A stretch of 64,000 bases of DNA. Source: Plasmodiophora brassicae (taxonomy: Eukaryota; Endomyxa; Phytomyxea; Plasmodiophorida; Plasmodiophoridae). Positions 11,452-20,744 of this stretch are shown here, piece after piece. The notes under the pieces were generated by a model. It did no database searches and was not told the DNA's origin. It saw nothing but the letters and a program-made list of their open reading frames with translations. How positions within the stretch are numbered: position 1 is the stretch's first letter; each line of letters opens with the position of its first letter. The position numbers and the translations under genes are program-made. The DNA lies in the NCBI GenBank assembly GCA_039704465.1, contig JASFAU010000010.1, positions 682,001-746,000 of the forward strand. Direction: 5' to 3'.

Positions 11452-11745
11452 GCAGCAAATTCCCGGTCTGAAACCGAATGTCACCCATTATAGTATCCCC
11501 TGCGAACTCGTCAATGTTCGCCCCGCGGTACTGCGCGGACAAGAAGGCGTCTCTGTACATCTACCAGTCGCGGCGGACCGCCCCCGGGACGCAGGCTGTG
11601 TGCCGCCTGTCACTGTGGATGGCGAAGAAGGCCTCCCGGAACCGTCTGGCTGCTGTCGTTGTCACGTTCCAAGAGGACTCGCCGACCAGTGCCGCTAATA
11701 TACGGGACGCTCAGTAATGTGGAAACCCAGATGGGCCCTGCGCGT

Positions 11746-14061
11746 TCAGTCTGCTCGGATCGCCCTGAGCACGTTGCCAATGGAGACGGCGCCGAGAACG
11801 CCGCGGTTGTCGTCGACGACCCAGGCGCGATGTATGCCAGCAGACGCCATCTTTGCAACGGCGATCCCGAGCAGATCCGATGGACGGACGCTGATCCCGG
11901 CGTGGCCCTCGGGAATGTCCTGTGTGCGACGTCCAATTGAATGCAGCGCCTTGCCAGAGCGTCGGCAGAGCGTACCTTGCTGGTATTCGGGTCACACGCC
12001 TGGCAGTTCCGAACACGGCCGAGGAACTCGCTGACGGTGGACGCCAGCGTCGAGATCATCGCAGCCCGCATGACATACTACACGTCGTCGTCGTTTCAGC
12101 AGGGCTCGACATCGAAGTGTAAAACGCTGACCTTGAGGTCGCTGAGCGACAGGTTGCCGACCAGTTTCCCGTTGTCGACCACGGCCGCCGACGACGTCTC
12201 CTTCTGGATCATGGCCTCGATCGCGGACAGCAACGTGCTCCCGGGTGCCACCGTCATGAAGCTGGTGTCGACCACGTTCAGCTCGTCAATCTGCACCGGC
12301 GCTCAGCATTGACACACGCGCGTCTCGCGTCGATTGGGCTCACCCTGCGTGCCATGATACCCAGCGGGGGGTTCATTCGCGCCATGTACCGCAGCACGTC
12401 GCTCTGCGACACCTTCTTCAGCGTCTCGTCCACGATCGCGACCGAATGCGCATCCGACAGCGCAGCGACCAGGTTGGTACCCGCCAGTCGAATATCGCTC
12501 TGTGGCGACCGGAACGCTGTCCAGCGCGTGTCAACGCACGACGGGCACGCGTTTGAACGCCCAGCCCGACCTGCAGTGACGACGTTGACGGGGATGAGAC
12601 GAAGAATGCCCCTCCGTATGAACTCGTCGACACCGGTGGACTGGCTGACGCGATGGTGCCGGGCGCCCCCGACCAGGAGCGCGCCCAGGTCGTAGTAGTC
12701 GAACAGGCCGGCACACTGCCCAGTAGGGCTCACGACCGGTATGGAGCTGATCCCTGGACGCCTGTGTCAGCGGTACGCGCGAGACGAAGCGGGTCGCCGA
12801 CCTTTGTCGGCCATTACGCGGCACACGTCTTGGACGGTGGCGTTGGTCGGCACTGTGTAGATCTCCCTGGATGGATCCTGTGGGAACCCGCCACAGGTCA
12901 ACAACGTCGGGCTCGTGGGGTACGATGGAGGCGTTGGTGGCGGTTGCTCGCGACAACGAGCGATAGCTTGCAGCAGGTCTGTCATGGAGACCACCCCGAT
13001 CGGGACGTGGTGGTCGTCGATGATGAACACGCGATGCACGTGGGCGTCCAAGATCCTGTGCAGAACATCGCCGAGCGTGTCGTTGCGACTGGCGACGACT
13101 TGCTCGACGACCTGGTGGAGTTTCGATCGTTTGTGCACGTGGCCGGCCAGCTCGCCGACCGTCATATGCAGGCAGCTGTACGTCTTGCGCTGGAATATGA
13201 CGCCGACGTCGGTCATCGACAGGCAGTCGACCAGGCGACCGCCGTTGCTGTCATCGACGACGGGCGCCGCGTACACGTTCTGTCGGTGCATCTCCAGCAA
13301 CGAAGACAGCAACGGGTCCGACGACCTGACCGACAGCGGCGACGGTGTCATCACGTCCTGCATTGTAATTGCACTGGCGGCAGGGTAGGCGTGTATCTGG
13401 GGACGAACGAATGAACGGGAGCAGGACGGCGACGTATGGGGTGGCGCGTACCTTGTCGGCACAGAACCGTATCAAGTCGGTTTGCGTTAACATTCCAGAT
13501 AGGGTCGGCTGTTCGCCCGATCTGGTGCCCAGCAGGATCCGATGGCGGTCCTGGTTGAACAGGATCATTGCCTCCAGCGCCGATTCCGACGGGTGAAGGA
13601 CAATGTTATTCGCAGGCCTGTCTTTGTGTAAACCTTAGGCAATGGCACTTAGTGGGCCGCATATGACGATATGGGATGGTGGCGACTGACGAGGCGCGAC
13701 TGAGACTGGGGCGAGTTTCGGCAGACGCTGCGACAGGACGCGCTCCAGGTCGTCGTCGTCGGCCGGAAGGCCTTCCTTCGCGAAGCTCATCAGCAGGAGC
13801 ACGGCGACGTCGTGCAAGTCGACCCAGTCGATCACGTGCGGCCCGGAAGACGATGTAATCGGGGCGCTCTGCAGCGAGTGCTCTGACAGGACCTTCCCAG
13901 GACGGTTGAGCGCATGGCGTCAACGGGGACGCCCGCCGGTTCCCCACCTTGCAAGCGCGCTCCATGGTGGTGGCTTCGTCCAGGGTCACAATCGGGACCA
14001 TGGCGCCGACCTGGGAGCAGGGCGTCGACCTGAGCAGGTCAACGAGCGCCATGGACGACAT
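11746..14061 (-). CDS. Eight-CBS-motif (four Bateman module) protein, 623 aa
   Basis: Nine exons: 14061-13948, 13892-13687, 13617-13452, 13396-12802, 12753-12571, 12516-12344, 12290-12132, 12077-11976 and 11919-11746. They join in phase to 624 codons. Eight CBS motifs can be counted, starting near residues 4, 110, 174, 262, 340, 400, 478 and 560. Clear ones include VMTPSPLSV...YAAPVVDD, HVHRVFIIDDHHVPIGVVSM, ISSIPVVSPTGQCAG, SSAAVVDNGKLVGNLSLSDL and IHRAWVVDDNRGVLGAV. CBS pairs (Bateman modules) bind adenine nucleotides in AMPK gamma, IMPDH and CBS-pair channels. No kinase, channel or other catalytic domain accompanies them. A single 595-nt exon spans motifs 3, 4 and 5, so the halves are not separate genes. 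The intron at 13686-13618 is the least certain. Confidence 0.82.
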
Positions 14062-14361
14062 GACGCGTGCGGTTTGGGACGAGACAAGCGAAGGCCCCAG
14101 GTACCACACGTACTGGGACAGACAGCACGCCTTGCCACAGCGATACCATGCAGACGGACGACGTGACGTCCAACGGTGCGTTTATTCTATTCACCCTACG
14201 CTTTCTGACGTCGCCGACGCCCAGGGGCGGCGAGGGGCTTCAGCGTCTGAGCATGAAGCGGCGAGTACGGGCTGTCGAACAGCGGGTCGTTCAGGCCATA
14301 CGGTTTGTACGCCCACCTGATCACATGTCAGGCGGCGCCTGCTGACTTGACCATCGATGTG

Positions 14362-14712
14362 TTACCCTTGGATCTGGTCGAAGATGTCCTCGTGGGTGCG
14401 CACCTCGTGGTAGCTGGTCAGCAAAGGGGCCCGCTCGAAGACGCCGATGACGTCGACGGTCTGCAGGGCGGGCATGACGGATTTCACAGGGTAGACGCGG
14501 GCCAGGACAGTGTCCGGCTCGCTCCAGCTGCGGGCCATGGCCGACTTCGAGGCCGACGACCGCGTCTTCAGGTTCTTCATGGCCTTGCAGCGACGCCGGG
14601 CGTTACTGTCGACCAGAGCGGCGATATGCGGCGGGTTCAGTGCCACCAGGAACGGGATCTTCTCTACCGGCGCCTTCGTCCTCGACTTGCGACGCTGACC
14701 ATTACCCATCAT
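14362..14712 (-). CDS. Unknown basic protein, 116 aa
   Basis: A small intronless ORF begins with two consecutive Met codons and a strongly basic segment (GQRRKSRTKAP). It continues with a helix-prone region containing NARRRCKAMKNLKTRSSASKSAMARSW and a hydrophobic-acidic C-terminus. The N-terminal composition would suit a nucleolar or ribosome-associated protein, but I recognise no family. It lies head-on to nothing: the octa-CBS gene begins 300 bp downstream on the same strand, and a plus-strand gene starts about 250 bp upstream. Confidence 0.45.
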   Translation of the reverse strand: MMGNGQRRKSRTKAPVEKIPFLVALNPPHIAALVDSNARRRCKAMKNLKTRSSASKSAMARSWSEPDTVLARVYPVKSVMPALQTVDVIGVFERAPLLTSYHEVRTHEDIFDQIQG

Positions 14713-14959
14713 GCCCGGCCCTCTACCTAGCTGTGGCGCGTGCCCATTGTACTGCACACAAACGTACGAAATCGTTACCCCTGATGTTGGTACGGCCATC
14801 TGCTTTCACCTGCACGTTTTCCGCTCTGTTTCCCTCGAGTCTGTCTTTCTACGCGGGAGCCCAGCCGTACGCCGCTCTATCCAGTTCGTATTCAGGTCAG
14901 ATGCTGACGCCTTTAGTGCTTAGTCGCTTCGTATTGCCGGTCGATGATGGGCAGGGAAC

Positions 14960-16175
14960 ATGAGTGGCAGCGTGCGCGTGCCACTGTGGGTATCTAAGGC
15001 AGCGAGGGCAGCGATGTCAGTCGACGGGAGTACGACGTCGACGGGGAGACGACCATGGCGGAACCCGTCGCCGAAACCGGCGACCTCGCACGAGGCCATC
15101 GGCGAAGCCGGCCAGACGAAACTGTTCCGCACGCAGGTCCTCGCCGAACTCGAACGCCAGCACCAAGCCAAGGCCATGTTCCCGATCACGCCCGACGTCA
15201 CTGAGCGCGATAAGGACTGGGACCTGGCCAGTCGCCAGCACCTATTCAAGCTCAACTTCCCGAACGTCGCCCTCGACGACGTCATCGACACGTGGTCGCC
15301 CGGCACGTCGCTGGAGAACGCCGCCTGCGAGTTCTACCGCCACAAGATCGACCGCGTCGCCGGCCGCGCCTGGGACAAACAGGACGAGTGGACGCGCCTG
15401 CGTCGCGAACTGGAGAACGCTTCGTCGTCGTCGTCTGTGACCGCCCGCGCCGGAATGGTACATTTGCCGAGGATGCAGTTCGCGCAGTTCTCCGCACTGA
15501 ACGAGGCGTGCACCTCCTGTTCAGATGCGGTTCGCCGGTCGCCCGTCGGCGAAAGCCTTCGACCCGTCGCCGTTCTGGTACCGGCTCGCGGATACGCCGC
15601 GGTCGGCGAACTGGGTGCGCAACGCCATCTGCTTCAAGGACCAGGTCGACCAGCAGCTGCTGCAGTCGATGGACGCCGTCGAATACCGCCGGCGGCTCCA
15701 CGACCACATCGCGCATCGGTTCAAGATGCGCCGCCGGGAGAACCTGGCGCAGGAACGCCGGTTCCCGACGACGTTCAAGCGGAGCCTGAAGCGGGCTACG
15801 CCCAGGGCGCCATCGAACCGCGAGGAGGACCGGATTGACCGGCTGGCGAAACCGTTCGAGAGGAACATGCTGCCGGACCTGGTCCCTGAGGCGGACCCGG
15901 CGGCGATGGCACCCGCGTTCCAGTCCGTCGTCAAACATGTCGTCCCAGAACTGAACCTGCACCTGATTCTTCGGCAGCCGCTGCCGGACACGGTCGCACG
16001 ACTCGCCAAGAAGCACCTGAACGTCGCCCGGCAGTACAAACATCGCGAGCAGAACGACAAGCAGACGGCCAGGGCCGTCCGCGACCAGATCACGTCATTC
16101 GAGAAGAACCTGGTCGCCCGCGAACAGCAGGCGCTCCAGCAGCAGGCAGCGGAAGCGTCGGCAACGCCTGAATAA
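14960..16175 (+). CDS. Unknown charged protein, about 375 aa, two exons
   Basis: Exon 1 (ATG 14960) is rich in Arg, Asp and aromatic residues. It includes ITPDVTERDKDWDLASRQH and a C-terminal Ser run. The intron ends at 15524. Its donor is either 15437 (GTGACC) or, closer to the local consensus, GTACAT at about 15456, and both keep the frame. Exon 2 has FWYRLADTPRSANWVRNAI, then a long helical, highly basic region (RRRENLAQERRFPTTFKRSLKR) and a Gln/Ala-rich coiled-coil end (REQQALQQQAAEA). I do not recognise the family. The conserved-looking Trp/Phe motif followed by helices would suit a structural protein of cilia or ribosomes, but this is speculation. Confidence 0.55.
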
Positions 16176-16232
16176 AATTGCAATGATGTCAGGCAAACGA
16201 CCGTGCTGTATTGTATCGGTGGGGGACGACGT

Positions 16233-17118
16233 CTACGCGGCCGTCGTGCGCTTCTGCTGACGCATCGTGGTGATCTGCTTGTGGACGACGTCGATCAGCA
16301 TGCGGCCCTGCTCCAGGTTCCCGCTGCGGAACGCGATCTCGATGGGCGTCGCCCCATCCTCGTCCTTGTCGAACAGCGACTGCAGACCGGCCTGCAGGAC
16401 GGCCACGCGAAGCTCTTCGACGTCGCCCGACTTCAGGGCGTTGAACACGCCAAACCCGATCCCGTCTGATTCGTCATTGCCGCCCGCCTCCGCTTCCTCG
16501 TCGGGTTTCGCCTCCGGTGGCGTCTCGGTCGGCTTCTCGGCGGGGTTCGCGGGTGGCGCCGCCGAGTCGAACTTCTTCAACCGGTCGCGAACTGATCCCG
16601 TCCCTGCTTCAGACGACGACGGTTGCTCTTGCTCCGCTGGAGCGGACGACGCGTTCGTCGTCGGTGGCGCCGACAGCGATTCCGGCTGGGACGACGCCGG
16701 GCTCGCTGTGGCCCTCGCCGACAACTTCGGGCCGGACGACAGCGTAGACGGTGGCGCGTTCGCCGATAACGACGCCTGCAGGCCCGAGCGGCTCTTGAAC
16801 GCGGGCATCGACGGGTCGTAGTCGTCCTTGAACACGGCGTACGTGCCGCGCTCCTTGAACATCTCCAGGAAGTGCACCTTGCAGTAGGGCGTGGACTGGT
16901 ACATGGCGCAGCTCGTCGCCGACACGACGCAATCACATTTCGCGCCTGTCGTTCACCGCTGTTCAGATGGCGGCCGCCCGGCATGCGCGCGCAGGCGTCC
17001 TACATTTGAAGCAGCGCTTGTGGAAGACGGCGTCGGCCACGTTGACCGCCTCCAACGGGTACACCGTCTTCTGGCACGCCTGGCACTTCGTCGTCGCACC
17101 GCCTAGCTTCGCCGACAT
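16233..17118 (-). CDS. LIM domain plus ankyrin-like protein, 275 aa
   Basis: Two exons, 17118-17004 and 16945-16233, are joined by a 58-nt intron in phase 1. One LIM zinc-binding domain fills residues about 10-65. The pattern CQAC...FHKRCFKCAKC...YCKVH supplies the eight ligands once the intron is removed. A 100-residue Ser/Pro/Ala/Glu-rich linker follows. The C-terminus (VFNALKSGDVEELRVAVLQAG, then ATPIEIAFRSGNLEQGRMLI) resembles one and a half ankyrin repeats. LIM proteins of this layout usually scaffold actin structures. Its start lies about 320 bp from the divergent DYW PPR gene's likely ATG. Confidence 0.82.
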
Positions 17119-17439
17119 CGATGCCGAATCCCTGTTGGGGCTGGCACGCGCCCCCGCCTGTCCCTCACAGACCCGGGATATCTTTCCAGATCGCCGTGGC
17201 ACACGTGGCCAGCGGCGGCCCACGCCGTCATCGCCTTCCCGAACCGGACAGTCGTGGCCGTGTATTGTCTGGAACAGGTGGCCCCAGGAAGCTGCAGTCG
17301 CGCACCCAGTATGTCCTGCAAATGCGTGACTGTGGACTGCAACGGTGCGTCAGTGCAGCTACATGCGGGTCACTCACGGCCCGGGGCACCTTTGTTCAAT
17401 ACACACCGACGAAGCGCCGCCCGTGCGCGCTGGCCGCCG

Positions 17440-19410
17440 ATGGTAGGAGTCGCCGCGCGCGCCCTGGCATGTATTCGCGCTCGTCTAGGAGCGTCGTCGT
17501 CGACGACCGACCACCTGTTCGGCGTGTTTCGGGCGCACCCGTCAGTGGCGACGGCGGTGTCAGCACTGAAGGTGGAACAGGACCGCAATCGGGGCCTGGC
17601 CGTCTACCGATGGGTGATCGAATCCAGCCTGCCGGCCGGTCTTCCGTTCTTCCAGGCCAGCATGGCCTTCTGCAGACAGTCGTACCCTGAGCAGGCACCG
17701 ATGGTCCTGCAAGCGGCCCTGTCCCGGCAGATTGGCGTCTATGAACCGCTCTTCTGCATGTTTCTCAGCGCTTGCCGGAAAGCGAGGCCGGTGCTCGTTC
17801 AGGACGCATTGGATATGTACGCCAGATGTGGGCCACGAACCGCTGGCGTTCTGGTCGACATGGCGACGGTTTGCAAGGTGGGCGGGCGCCCTGACGATGC
17901 GTTGTTTCTGCTGGACGATGCCCTGGCCGGGAATGTCGCGATTCCAGAGAGGCTGCTGGCGATGCTGGCAAGGTGCTGTGCGAAGTCAAGGTCGCCCCGG
18001 GCCGCTGACCTTGCCGAGCGACTGTTCAACATGATGAACGACGAGCGTATCACGATGCATGATAACATGACAATGTACAGCAACCTGATCAAAGCGCTGC
18101 TGGCGCAGGGGCGTTTCGACGCCTGCCTCAAAGCGATCTACCTGATGGACCTGCGACGGCTGCCGCCTTCGGAACCGATTTTCAACCTAGTCCTGAACGC
18201 CCTGGCCAAGAATGACCGTTGTACGCTGGCGATGTCCGTATTCTGGATGACGGTGCAGAGGCGAATCCGATTGTACTGCCCGGTGGTCGGGGGCCTGGCC
18301 GCCTCCTGTGGCAGGGCGGCCAACCTGCCCGCTCTGGAATCCGTCCGGCGGTACGCCAACGACCATTCCATGGAGGCGAACGACGTTGTGCTCAGCGGTC
18401 TCATCTCTGGGTACGCTCACTGCGTGCACGTCTTCGTCGCTCAGCAACTGTTCCAGGACCGGTGCCGGGCGACGATGCCCCCCGGCTTCGTATTCGACGC
18501 CATGATCGGGGCGTACAGTCTCCATGGGATGCTACCGAAGGCGATTGCCACGTTCGACCAGATGATCGAATCGCAACGGAAACCGTCTGAACGGACGCTG
18601 ACCACCCTCCTTCTCGGGTGCTGTCATGTCGGTGATCTGGATCGCGCTAAAGGGTTCATCGCTGACTTCCTGCGTTCCTACGGTATCTCGTGTACTGCCG
18701 AGTCTTCCCAATTTCTGGTCGATTTGTACGGCAGGCACGGCAACCTGGACGATGCCGAACAGATTGTGGTGTCCTCGTTCAACAACGATGCTGCGTCATG
18801 GGCCAGTCTTCTCAACGCCTGCCGCGTGCACAAGGACATCGTTCGAGCAGAACGCGTGTTCTCCAAGGTCATCTCGTTGCCGAACGCGTCGCTGGCGTCT
18901 GCGTACGTAGAAATGTCAAAGATCTATGCAAGCGCATCACTGTTCCCTCAAGCGATCCATATGCGACAGCAGATGAGGGCGCTGGGGCTGGTCGACGGGC
19001 CGCGCTCGACAACCGTCCAGCTTCCTGACCGGTCGATAACCTTCAAGTCGTGCGATGCGGTGTACCATACGGACGCCAGGCTGAACGCACAGCATGGGCG
19101 GATGATCGGGTGCCTGCTGGACAACGGGTACAGGCCCGACGTGTCGCTGCTCGCCATACAGATGGCCTCCGAGGAAGACGCTCGCCAATCGGTGTACCTG
19201 CACAGCGACAAGATCGCGTTGGCGTTCGCGCTCATGCACGTGGCACCCTGCGACCCGATTCGCCTGACGAAGAACACGAAGATGTGTCCGGACTGCCACT
19301 GGGTCGCCAAGCGCGTCTCCGGTCTGTTGAACCGCGACGTCTACGTTCGCGACGTTGCCAGACACCATCATTTCAGACATGGTCAATGTTCCTGTAACGA
19401 TTACTGGTAG
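17440..19410 (+). CDS. DYW-type pentatricopeptide repeat protein, putative organellar RNA editing factor
   Basis: This intronless 656-aa protein starts with a mitochondrial-type presequence (MVGVAARALACIRARLGASS). The reading frame is open further upstream from 17254. Irregular PLS-like PPR repeats span roughly residues 60-470. An E region follows (SWASLLNACRVHKDIVRAE... EMSKIYASASLFPQAIHMR) and a full DYW cytidine deaminase domain ending exactly in CSCNDYW. Zinc ligands visible are His588, Cys616 and Cys619 (CPDCH) and the second site HHHF...CSC. The catalytic HxE motif reads HSDK here, with Asp at residue 590 in place of Glu. DYW proteins edit C to U in plant organelles and in several protists. 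The lack of introns may reflect retroposition or lateral acquisition. Confidence 0.9.
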   Translation: MVGVAARALACIRARLGASSSTTDHLFGVFRAHPSVATAVSALKVEQDRNRGLAVYRWVIESSLPAGLPFFQASMAFCRQSYPEQAPMVLQAALSRQIGVYEPLFCMFLSACRKARPVLVQDALDMYARCGPRTAGVLVDMATVCKVGGRPDDALFLLDDALAGNVAIPERLLAMLARCCAKSRSPRAADLAERLFNMMNDERITMHDNMTMYSNLIKALLAQGRFDACLKAIYLMDLRRLPPSEPIFNLVLNALAKNDRCTLAMSVFWMTVQRRIRLYCPVVGGLAASCGRAANLPALESVRRYANDHSMEANDVVLSGLISGYAHCVHVFVAQQLFQDRCRATMPPGFVFDAMIGAYSLHGMLPKAIATFDQMIESQRKPSERTLTTLLLGCCHVGDLDRAKGFIADFLRSYGISCTAESSQFLVDLYGRHGNLDDAEQIVVSSFNNDAASWASLLNACRVHKDIVRAERVFSKVISLPNASLASAYVEMSKIYASASLFPQAIHMRQQMRALGLVDGPRSTTVQLPDRSITFKSCDAVYHTDARLNAQHGRMIGCLLDNGYRPDVSLLAIQMASEEDARQSVYLHSDKIALAFALMHVAPCDPIRLTKNTKMCPDCHWVAKRVSGLLNRDVYVRDVARHHHFRHGQCSCNDYW

Positions 19411-19479
19411 ACGCACGTCAACGTAATATAGAGTGACGCAATGTGATCGCATTGGGGTTTACTGCTAGACGGCATGGTT

Positions 19480-20457
19480 TCACTCTGCATTGACGGGAGC
19501 AGCCGGCGCCTCCATCGACTCCCCGGCCGGTTTGTCGTCGGCTTCCTGGACGACGGGCGTCGACGACACCTGGACGGGTTCGTCGGCGGACGCCTCGACG
19601 GCGACCTCCGCCGAAGATGCCGGCTGTTCACCCTCCTCAATCGGCATCTTGGCGCTCTCTTCAGGTTCCTCCACCTTGGCTGGAGACTCGTCTTGCATCG
19701 GCTCTACTTCAGGGATGCCACCTGCTTCCGCCAGCTCAGGAGCTTCTTCCTTGGTTTCGGACGCGTACTTTGCGTCAGGAGCTTCTTCAGCTTCCTCAGG
19801 GGTCTCCTCTGCTTCGGCGGTTTCCAGTTCATCCAGTTCACCGGCGACTTCTTCGTCTTCAGGCAATTCTTCCTCCTCTTCATGCTCTTCCTCGTGTGCC
19901 TCCTCCTCGTCGGCTTCGTCGACTTCCTCCTCACGGTCTTCCTCTTCTGGCTCCGCGCCGAGGTCTTCTTCGGCCCCTTCCCCACTGACGTCCTCGTCAC
20001 CTTTGGCCTTCTTGGCCCTGGTCTTCTTCAGCGCTGCCGTCGCTCGTCGTTTCGCTGGCGCCTTCTTCTGAGCATCCGCACCTTCCTCTTCTTTCGGTTC
20101 AGGGAACCCGCCCTTCGCCTTAACCTTCTTCATGAACTCCTTCTTGAACTCGGCCTCGATCTTGAACTTGCCCCTAACCTTCACGACGTGCCCTTGATCG
20201 ATCCCCTTGTCCAGGCCATCCTTGAAATGACGGGCGAATCCCGCATCGGACACCGTGTAACGCGAGCGGACCCAGTCCTGGATCTGCTGTCGCGACACGG
20301 TCCCTTTCAGGTCGCAGATCGCCTCCATGATCATATGCGCGAACGTCGGGTGCTTCGTCTTCGGTGTCGACGTCTTCGCCTTCCCCGCCGCCGCCGCCCG
20401 CTTCGGCGTCGACATCTTCGCCTTGCTCGGCGACGCTGTCGCCGTCTTCACCATCAC
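19480..20457 (-). CDS. Linker histone H1/H5-like protein with long acidic tail
   Basis: An intronless 325-aa protein. Residues about 1-35 are a short basic Lys/Ala/Pro/Thr segment. Residues about 36-110 fit the H15 winged-helix globular domain (HPTFAHMIMEAICDLKGT, then SRYTVSDAGFARHFKDGLDKG and VVKVRGKFKI). A short basic Lys/Arg stretch (KKAPAKRRATAALKKTRAKK) is then followed by about 170 residues extremely rich in Glu and Asp, where canonical H1 has a long Lys/Ala/Pro tail. It could be a linker histone, an H15-domain chromatin remodeller subunit or a histone chaperone. Two Met codons open the frame and either may start it. The antisense strand shows a long spurious ORF caused by the Glu-rich codons. 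Confidence 0.75.
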   Translation of the reverse strand: MMVKTATASPSKAKMSTPKRAAAAGKAKTSTPKTKHPTFAHMIMEAICDLKGTVSRQQIQDWVRSRYTVSDAGFARHFKDGLDKGIDQGHVVKVRGKFKIEAEFKKEFMKKVKAKGGFPEPKEEEGADAQKKAPAKRRATAALKKTRAKKAKGDEDVSGEGAEEDLGAEPEEEDREEEVDEADEEEAHEEEHEEEEELPEDEEVAGELDELETAEAEETPEEAEEAPDAKYASETKEEAPELAEAGGIPEVEPMQDESPAKVEEPEESAKMPIEEGEQPASSAEVAVEASADEPVQVSSTPVVQEADDKPAGESMEAPAAPVNAE

Positions 20458-20744
20458 TCAACGAGACCCGCAAACTCCGTTGAACGCTGCCGCAATGAAA
20501 GGCGCAGCTCGGCAGTCAGAGCTGCACGCACTGCGCAGCTGCAGCTACAGTTGCGACCGGGGGGTCCCGAGCGAGGTTCACCTCCCCAGTCTGCCCGCTC
20601 GCCGTGCTCCAGCAACGACGGCCCGTTTGTCTCGGCCGGGTGCAGTATCGGTATAGAACGGCTTCGCCGCCCCGCGATGACGTCATTGGCTACGTCAGTT
20701 GCAACGGCCGCGTGCCTCAAGACCGTGCCGTCATTCCCCAGACC

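Noticed and set aside
12653..13414. Long plus-strand ORF of 253 codons
   Set aside because: It is the antisense shadow of the CBS exon 13396-12802, with Arg/Val/Asp composition typical of a reversed GC-rich coding frame and no family signal.
12733..14061. Two separate four-CBS genes instead of one eight-CBS gene
   Set aside because: Exon 13396-12802 reads without a stop from motif 3 into motif 5, there is no plausible start codon between them, and the next intron continues motif 5 in phase.
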